Part shown: piece by piece, positions 28,942 to 35,369 of the stretch
How positions within the stretch are numbered: position 1 is the stretch's first letter
Layout of the letters: each line of letters opens with the position of its first letter
Assembly (NCBI GenBank): GCA_900320095.1
Contig: ONQZ01000025.1
Coordinates: 1-35,369 of the forward strand
Direction: 5' to 3'
DNA length: 35,369 nucleotides
Source: an uncultured Lentisphaerota bacterium
GTDB lineage: Bacteria; Verrucomicrobiota; Lentisphaeria; Victivallales; UBA1829
Made by a program: the position numbers and the translations under genes
Notes under the pieces: model-generated
The model's database searches: none
Told to the model about the DNA's origin: nothing
The model's input: only the letters and a program-made list of their open reading frames with translations

Positions 28942-31900
28942 ATGTCAGAGATCATCACGAGCGCAATCGAAATTCAGTCCGGCGTCATTTCCTCCGGGCT
29001 TACGGTGGACCTGGGCGGCGAAGTGACCGTCCTGTCCGGCGGAACCGTCACGGAGTCGGAGGCGGCCAATTCCGGCTGGTTCTGGGTCGAGGAAGGCGGC
29101 TATATCAGCAATATCCGCGTCACGAACAGCGGCGACGCGATGGTGGCAGGCGGCTCGGCCGACAACCTCACGGTGGAGTCCGGCGGCATGGCCGACATCA
29201 TGGAAGGCACGCTGCGCGGCGGCACGCTCCGGAACAACGGCTACGGCATGATCTACGAGGGCGGCTCCGGGTTCGACGTCGCAGTGTCCGCTGGCGGGCG
29301 TTACCTCGTGAACGGCGGCTACGCGGAAAACACGATCGTTTCGAGCGGCGGCTCGCTCACTGTCCAGATCAGCGGCGGCCTTGCGGACAAGACCATGATT
29401 GAGGCGGGCGGCCACGCGCGCATCACCTCCGACGGCCAGATGTGGGAAACGATTCTGAACGGCGGCCGTCTGGACGTGATCTCCGGCACGGCGAAGAACA
29501 CAACAATCAACGCGGGTGAACTGTACGTTTCGTCCGGCGGCCCCGAATCCGGTTCGGGTTATGCGGAAGGCACGGTCATGAACGGCGGCGAGTTCATCGT
29601 TTCCGGCGGCGCCACAGCGAAGGACACCACGGTGAACGTGGGGCTCTTCACGGTCTCGTCCGACGTCACGGCGGACGGCGCCACGGTGAACGCGGGCGCG
29701 GGCATGCTCGTCCTGTCCGGCGGCACGGCGGCGGCGATCCGGGAAAACGGCGGCTACGTGAGCATGGAGGACGGCGCGGACGCGGCGTTCGCGTCCAACA
29801 CGTTCTACGACGCGGTCCTGACGGGGATGTCCGCCACGGTCCATTCCGGGACGACCGCGCGCCGCACCACGCTCAACGAGGACGCGGTCATGCGCATTTA
29901 TTCCTGGGGCGAAGCATACAATACCATAATGAACGGCGGAATCCTCTTCGCGACCTCGGCCACCGTCGGCGGCATCACGGTCAGCGGCGGGCATGCGTCG
30001 TTCGAAAGCACGGCGGTCAGCGCTCTGGCGCTCTTCGGCGGCACGGTGTTCGCCGACTCCGCCACGGTCGTCAGCGGCGCGGCCCTGAACGGCGGCGTCT
30101 TCCGCGTCCAGAGCGGCACGACCGTCTACGACGTGGAGTTCAACGGCGCGGACATCATCGCGGAACCGGGCGCGGTCTTCTCCGGCGCGATCCTGAAGAC
30201 CGGACACATGGACATCACCTCCGGTTCGATGGAGGACCTGATCATACGGGGCGGCACGCTCACGGCGAACGAGGCGTCGCTCTACGCCATCACGGTCGAC
30301 GCCGGGATCGCCGACTTCACCAAATCGACCGTGTTCAACCTCACGGTGAACGGCGGCACGGTGTCCGCCGACTCCGCCACGATCATCACCGGCGCGACCC
30401 TGTACGGCGGCGTCCTCAGCATTCAGAGCGGCACGCTCGTCACCGCCTGCGACTTCTGGTCCGGCGCGAACGTCATCGCGGAGCCGGGCGCGGTCTTCTC
30501 CCACTCGTTCGTGAGGACGGGCAGAAGAACCGTGTACCGCGACTTCACGGCGCATGACGGCGACATCTACCGGACCACGGCGCTCGACGAGTACACGAGG
30601 ATGTATGTCGAGAGCGGCGCGGTCGTGACGGACGTGATCGCGGGCAAAAACGCCGGACTGATCGTGCAGGCAGGAGCGATCGTTTCGAGCGCGACAGCGA
30701 TGGGCGGGACGATCTCGCTCGCGGGCGGCACGGTCACGGACGTTTCCCTGGGGAAGACCGCCCTGCCGTACAGCAACGGCCGGTTCGATACCCCCAGCGT
30801 CATCTCCTACGGGAACGCCACGGTGTACACGGACAAGACGGCCTCTCTGCATATTTCGAGCGGCGGACTCGCCGTCGGCGTCTATGCGTCAAACGGGGAT
30901 GCCTACCGGGGATCGGAATACGTCGCGGTTTACGTCGAGGACGGCGGCGTGGCGTCCGACATGACGATCCATCAGGCCGCTGTTTATGTTTCCGGCGGCG
31001 GCGTCGCCCGCGGCATCACCATCTCCGGCTATGAGATGAGCCCGATCGGCGGCTATGTCACACTCCATTACCCCTCATGGGGAAAAGTCGTCGTCCTCGC
31101 CGGTGGACTCGTGGAAGACATCGACCTGAACCAGGCGATCCTGAAGGTCTCGGGCGGGACCGTGCGGAACCTCGTGGCGTCGAACTGGTCGGTGATCGAC
31201 CTCTCCGAAGGCGGCGTTATCGGCGGCGTGCTGGAGCTGACCGGAAGCGCGAAGCTGACCCTGGGATCGAACGGCGGGATCATCGACTTCGACATCTCGG
31301 AAACCGCCCCCGGTGCGGCGGCGGTCAAGAAAGGCCTGTCCAATATCGAAGGCACCCCCATTTACACGATCACGGTCTCCGGCACGCAGTCGACGGGCAA
31401 TTACCACCTGGCGGCGGATTCCGCGGCGGTCAGCGGCACGTTCACGATCCAGGACACCTCCCTGACGCAACTCGGGTCGCTTTCGGTCGGGGAATCCGTC
31501 CTGATCGGCGATCTCTACTATACGCTTAAAATGAGGAACGTCAACCTCGACCTCGTCATCTCCACGGAATTGCCGTCTCTGAACGACCCGTACGCGGTCT
31601 ACGTCGACTCCAACTGGTCGGACATCCCGTTCGGCGGCATCGTGGAACTCCCCGGAGGCGGCACCGCCACGATGGGATACGACGCCTTCCGGGACGGGGA
31701 CGAAGCCGTGGCGTCCGTCAAGGCGGACGGCACCGTGTACATCACGGGCGGAACCGTTTCCTTCGGGAAAACCGTCGCCAGAAACACGGTCGTGCGGAGC
31801 GGCGCGACGATCACTGGCGCGATGGCGGACTACGACGCGGTCGTAACGGTGGAAAGCGGCGCATTCGCCGAAAACGTCTCGGTTTCGGGCAACGCCTCCC

Positions 31901-34900
31901 TGACGCTGAAAAGCGGATCCGTGTGCCGCGGCCTCAATTACAGCAACACGAATGCCGAGGTCAAGGTGGAGTCCGGCGCGACCATCACCGGCGCATGCTA
32001 TTTCGTGACGTCATACGAGGGAATCACGATCGACGGCACGATCGACCTCGATATTTCCGGTACGGGGCCCGGAGGCGTCCCGCTGCGGAGCCTCACACTT
32101 TTCAACGGAACCCCGAACTGCGTCATCACGGTCGACACGTCCACGCTGGAGACCAGGACCTATACGCTGGCAACCGACAGCAGCTACAAATTCGGCAGTT
32201 ACAACTATACGCTCCGGAACGCGGACGGCACGGTGCTGGGCGTGTTCACCTACACGCCGCCCTCGGGTTCCGTTGTGATCCCGGATTCCAACTGGAATAC
32301 TCTCGAAATCGGAGACATTCGTTATACGCTCACATACACCCGCGGCAATATTCCCGGAGGGGGAGACTACGGAAGCTCCCTGACTCTGTCCGTCGAAAAA
32401 ACGACTCCGGCGCCGCAGGGCGAGTCGTATGTGTACGTCAACGCCTCCTGGGCAGGCTATACGGACAGAACAACGGTCAGCGTCACGCGCCTGGGGTTGA
32501 ACGGCACACAGACCGCCGTCATCGGGAAAGACGCGTTCGCCAGCCTGGACGACGCGCTGAAGGCCGTCTCCCCGGAAGGCACGATCGGGATCTCCGGCCA
32601 GTCGTCAGGCAGCGGCGGAGGCTCGTTCTCTCCCGGAGGACTCTTTGTGATCGGGGAATCCACGGTAACGACTATCGCCGTCTCCGAAACGGGAGAGACG
32701 ACGCTCATCGCCGGCGGCACGGCCGACACCACGGCCGGGGAAACGGACCCCGGCACGGAAGGCGTGTATACGTTCCCGGAGGGACTGCCGTGCAACATCG
32801 ACCTGACCGCGACCGCCCGGATCGAGAATGCGGTGGTCCAGAAGACGCTCTCGGTCGAGAACGCCACGGCGGGCAATCTCACCGTGGTCGAGGGCGGGTC
32901 CCTGGTCACGGTGACCGGCGCGACCTGCGAAAACACCCGCGTGGAGGCGGGCGGGTCGTTCGTGTGCCGCAGCCGCTACAACCGGGTATGGAACCTGAGC
33001 GTGGCCGCTGGCGGCACGTTCGGCATGTACAATGAAGTCACCCCGTCGATGATAAGGAATGCAAACACCATGGTCCTGACCGGGACATGCGTCTTCGAGG
33101 AAGGCGCGGACATCACGGTCAACGGCACGATCGACTTCGACATCTCCGGGACGACCGCGGGCGGCGTGATGTTCGACGGCCTGAAATATGTAAAAGGCAA
33201 TGCGGAATACCGGATCACGGTCGACGGACAGCAGGCGGGCGGGCTGTATCACCTCGCGGTCAACGCGAACGAGTTCGCGGACGGGATCGCGCTGTACGCG
33301 AAACAGACCTCGTCGTACGGCAGCGTCGGGAAGCTCATGGTCGGCGAGACGATGTGGGTCGACGGCTACTGCTTCAAGCTCATGTACGCCGACGGCGCGC
33401 TGGACCTGATGGTCGCCGCGTTCGAGCCGCAGGCCGAAGTCTACCTGAACACGGCCTGGGCCGGACTGGCGGAATACTCGGTCGTCGAGGTCGCCGGCGG
33501 GACCGCCGTGATCGGGGTCGACGCCTTCGCGGACCTCGATTTCGCCATGTCGGCGTGCGCGGAGGATGGCGCCATCTTCATCGAGGGCGGCACATACGCG
33601 CTCTCCGGCATACTCAAAAAGTCGGTCTCCGCCCGGAGCGGGACCGTGCTGGTCGCCGACGGCCTCCAGCTCGGGCAATACTCCGACTACTGCACCCTGA
33701 CGCTGGACGCGGGCGCCGTGGTCGAGGGGAACATCATCGTCTCGGAAAACAGCCGCATCGTGCTGAACGGCGTTGCGTCGCCGGGAAGCATCACGGTCAA
33801 CGCCAAGGGCATCCTCTCCGGCAGGCAGACGTTCACGGACGACATGGACATCACGGTCAACGGCATCGTCGATTTCGACATCTCCGGGACGACGGCGGGC
33901 GGCGAAGCGCTGATGCAGGGGCTTTCCCGGATCAAGGGCGCGCCCACGTACTCGGTCACGGTCGACAATTACCAGCAGGCCGGACTGTACAATCTGGCGG
34001 ACGACGCGGCGGGATTCAACGGCGTCATCTCGATCCGCAGCAGGAAGGGGATCATGCTCGGCACGCTCACGTCGGGAAAACCGGTCCTGATCAACGGCGT
34101 GTACTACACGGTGCGCGGTTCGCTCGTCGACGGAAAGATGCAGCTGCAGCTCCTCGTCGGCGAAAAACTCCCGCCTGAAACGGTCTACCTCAGCTCGGAC
34201 TGGAGATGGACGTCAGAAGGCACGATCGTGAACGTCCCCGGCGGCACCGCCAATTTCGGCTACGACGCGTTCTACAGAACCGCCGACGCGGCCGAGGCGG
34301 CGGCATTCGGGGAGAGCGCCATCGCGATCCTCGGCGGCTCCTATTCCTTTGCCGCGGACGAACTGATCCCCGGAGACGTCTACCTGAGCGGCGGCACGCT
34401 GTCCGTCGCCGAAAACAGCAGCAGGATCACCGGCACGGTCACCGTAAACGAATCCGGCTGCCTGATCCTGGAAAAGGGCGGTGCCGTGTACGGGGCGATC
34501 GCCGTGAACGCGGGCGGGTCGCTTACGCTGAACAACGGCCTCGCGGTCTCCGGCATGGCATTCTCCGACTGGGGACGGCTCCGGCTGGGCAACGGCTCGT
34601 CCGCTTCCGACATCACGCTGGTCAATAACGGCTCCGTCAAGGTGGACGAGGGCGGTTTCGCCTCGAATATCACATTCAAAACCGGCTTCTCCGACGTGTA
34701 CGCGGGCGGATCCGTTTCGGGCGCGACGGTCACAAACGATGGCCATCTCACCGTGCAAGAGGGCGGCACGGCGTCGGATATTACGGTGTTCGGCGGCAAT
34801 TTCAACGTGGAATCCGGCGGCACAATATCGAACCTTACGGTCCTTACGGTCGCCAGCAACACCAGTGTCAGCATAAAAGGCAAGCTGACCGGCAGATGCT

Positions 34901-35369
34901 GGTTCACAGAAGGAACAAGCATTACCGTAGAACAGGAAGGCACTGTCGATTTCGGCCTGTCCTATACGAGCGTGGACGGACCCGCGCTGTACGAGGGATT
35001 CTCGCGCATCAACTGCAAAGGCACGCCGCATTACACGCTGACCGTATCCTGGATGGAGACGGAAGGCGATTATGTGCTGGCGACGGGCGTGACCGCGTTC
35101 GACGCCGCGATCACGGTCACCAGCGCGTACGGCATCCACGGGACCGTGGCGCTCGGACAGGTCCTGATAACGAACGGAAAGGTGTACACGCTCTCGCTGA
35201 ACGAACAGACGCTGAGCCTCAACGTCGCGGGATACGTCCCGCCGTCCGCGGTCTATCTGAGCTCCGCCTGGGCGGGGCAGCCGGACGGCAAAGTGGTGGC
35301 GGTTTCCGGCGGCACGGCGGTCATCGGCTACGACGCGTTCGCGAACGCCGACGCCGCGATGGCAACGGC
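28942..35369 (+). CDS. Giant AIDA-repeat surface protein, 3' end outside the window
   Basis: One uninterrupted frame of 2,142 codons runs to the right edge, starting at ATG 28942 after AAGGAGG. Residues 1-770 are almost wholly AIDA-type repeats of about 18-20 residues (patterns such as VLSGGTVTE, VNGGTVSADSAT, VESGG), predicted to coil into a beta-helix. From about 31280 a compound module recurs five times: an IDFDISGTTAGG segment (31282, 32041, 33130, 33868, 34945) followed by an SSAWAG ... GGTAVIGYDAF segment (31591, 32431, 33436, 34183, 35248). There is no signal peptide; repeats begin within 15 residues of the start, so secretion may use a C-terminal signal (type I) not visible here. The likely role is adhesion or a surface layer; no enzyme domain is seen. 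Confidence 0.85.
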   Translation, partial: MSEIITSAIEIQSGVISSGLTVDLGGEVTVLSGGTVTESEAANSGWFWVEEGGYISNIRVTNSGDAMVAGGSADNLTVESGGMADIMEGTLRGGTLRNNGYGMIYEGGSGFDVAVSAGGRYLVNGGYAENTIVSSGGSLTVQISGGLADKTMIEAGGHARITSDGQMWETILNGGRLDVISGTAKNTTINAGELYVSSGGPESGSGYAEGTVMNGGEFIVSGGATAKDTTVNVGLFTVSSDVTADGATVNAGAGMLVLSGGTAAAIRENGGYVSMEDGADAAFASNTFYDAVLTGMSATVHSGTTARRTTLNEDAVMRIYSWGEAYNTIMNGGILFATSATVGGITVSGGHASFESTAVSALALFGGTVFADSATVVSGAALNGGVFRVQSGTTVYDVEFNGADIIAEPGAVFSGAILKTGHMDITSGSMEDLIIRGGTLTANEASLYAITVDAGIADFTKSTVFNLTVNGGTVSADSATIITGATLYGGVLSIQSGTLVTACDFWSGANVIAEPGAVFSHSFVRTGRRTVYRDFTAHDGDIYRTTALDEYTRMYVESGAVVTDVIAGKNAGLIVQAGAIVSSATAMGGTISLAGGTVTDVSLGKTALPYSNGRFDTPSVISYGNATVYTDKTASLHISSGGLAVGVYASNGDAYRGSEYVAVYVEDGGVASDMTIHQAAVYVSGGGVARGITISGYEMSPIGGYVTLHYPSWGKVVVLAGGLVEDIDLNQAILKVSGGTVRNLVASNWSVIDLSEGGVIGGVLELTGSAKLTLGSNGGIIDFDISETAPGAAAVKKGLSNIEGTPIYTITVSGTQSTGNYHLAADSAAVSGTFTIQDTSLTQLGSLSVGESVLIGDLYYTLKMRNVNLDLVISTELPSLNDPYAVYVDSNWSDIPFGGIVELPGGGTATMGYDAFRDGDEAVASVKADGTVYITGGTVSFGKTVARNTVVRSGATITGAMADYDAVVTVESGAFAENVSVSGNASLTLKSGSVCRGLNYSNTNAEVKVESGATITGACYFVTSYEGITIDGTIDLDISGTGPGGVPLRSLTLFNGTPNCVITVDTSTLETRTYTLATDSSYKFGSYNYTLRNADGTVLGVFTYTPPSGSVVIPDSNWNTLEIGDIRYTLTYTRGNIPGGGDYGSSLTLSVEKTTPAPQGESYVYVNASWAGYTDRTTVSVTRLGLNGTQTAVIGKDAFASLDDALKAVSPEGTIGISGQSSGSGGGSFSPGGLFVIGESTVTTIAVSETGETTLIAGGTADTTAGETDPGTEGVYTFPEGLPCNIDLTATARIENAVVQKTLSVENATAGNLTVVEGGSLVTVTGATCENTRVEAGGSFVCRSRYNRVWNLSVAAGGTFGMYNEVTPSMIRNANTMVLTGTCVFEEGADITVNGTIDFDISGTTAGGVMFDGLKYVKGNAEYRITVDGQQAGGLYHLAVNANEFADGIALYAKQTSSYGSVGKLMVGETMWVDGYCFKLMYADGALDLMVAAFEPQAEVYLNTAWAGLAEYSVVEVAGGTAVIGVDAFADLDFAMSACAEDGAIFIEGGTYALSGILKKSVSARSGTVLVADGLQLGQYSDYCTLTLDAGAVVEGNIIVSENSRIVLNGVASPGSITVNAKGILSGRQTFTDDMDITVNGIVDFDISGTTAGGEALMQGLSRIKGAPTYSVTVDNYQQAGLYNLADDAAGFNGVISIRSRKGIMLGTLTSGKPVLINGVYYTVRGSLVDGKMQLQLLVGEKLPPETVYLSSDWRWTSEGTIVNVPGGTANFGYDAFYRTADAAEAAAFGESAIAILGGSYSFAADELIPGDVYLSGGTLSVAENSSRITGTVTVNESGCLILEKGGAVYGAIAVNAGGSLTLNNGLAVSGMAFSDWGRLRLGNGSSASDITLVNNGSVKVDEGGFASNITFKTGFSDVYAGGSVSGATVTNDGHLTVQEGGTASDITVFGGNFNVESGGTISNLTVLTVASNTSVSIKGKLTGRCWFTEGTSITVEQEGTVDFGLSYTSVDGPALYEGFSRINCKGTPHYTLTVSWMETEGDYVLATGVTAFDAAITVTSAYGIHGTVALGQVLITNGKVYTLSLNEQTLSLNVAGYVPPSAVYLSSAWAGQPDGKVVAVSGGTAVIGYDAFANADAAMAT

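Noticed and set aside
28945..30852. A 635-codon open frame on the minus strand opposite the giant AIDA gene
   Set aside because: It mirrors the repetitive GC-biased codons of the plus-strand gene. Its translation is Arg/Asp/His/Val-rich without domains, and it has no ribosome site.

Overview
The window looks like part of the chromosome of a PVC-group bacterium, most plausibly a gut-type Lentisphaerota/Victivallales member. This rests on three things: several periplasmic PQQ-like propellers with the FRG start typical of Planctomycetes, Verrucomicrobia and Lentisphaerae; a giant AIDA-repeat surface protein; and a GH5 lipoprotein. The assignment is inference, since no rRNA or other phylogenetic marker is present.

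Positions 1-2890 are a decaying mobile region (prophage or plasmid remnant), all on the minus strand. It holds a serine recombinase running off the left edge, a frameshifted DUF2924 gene, a small ORF, the C-terminal end of a GpA-type terminase, a truncated DUF932 gene and a frameshifted PD-(D/E)XK exonuclease. A 23-bp tandem repeat sits between the truncated terminase and the truncated DUF932 gene. Positions 2890-3480 are AT-rich and carry two plausible plus-strand promoters with short structured transcripts, one with an anti-Shine-Dalgarno loop, and the terminator of the operon on the right.

Positions 3489-24440 are one minus-strand block. Its core (24440 down to 5520, 15 genes) is read almost without gaps: 13 of 14 junctions overlap, ten of them by ATGA. 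In order of transcription it encodes a 2[4Fe-4S] protein, a radical SAM enzyme, a DUF116-isoprenyl diphosphate synthase fusion, two terpene-cyclase-fold proteins (one with a DXDD motif), an anchored PQQ-like propeller, a Tat-exported NHL-like protein, a small Tat-exported Cys protein, a Tat-exported polyferredoxin, a NapH/NosR-like membrane Fe-S protein, a second membrane propeller, a NuoE-NuoF-NuoG-N triple fusion, a third propeller, and an ABC ATPase with an FtsX-type permease. A glycerol facilitator and a COG0523 GTPase follow. I read this as a candidate undescribed system coupling NADH oxidation and a transmembrane Fe-S relay to synthesis, radical modification and possibly export of a cyclised isoprenoid. 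The domain calls come from sequence; the joint function is inference.

Upstream lies a free-standing secreted propeller (24688-25959) with its own promoter and a 16-bp palindrome. Positions 26000-28900 are lower in GC and hold a Fic C-terminal remnant, a cluster of short direct repeats, a GH5 endoglucanase-like lipoprotein, a tiny membrane protein gene and several inverted repeats. From 28942 to the right edge a single plus-strand frame encodes a giant AIDA-repeat protein of more than 2,140 residues with a nested repeat architecture and no N-terminal signal peptide.
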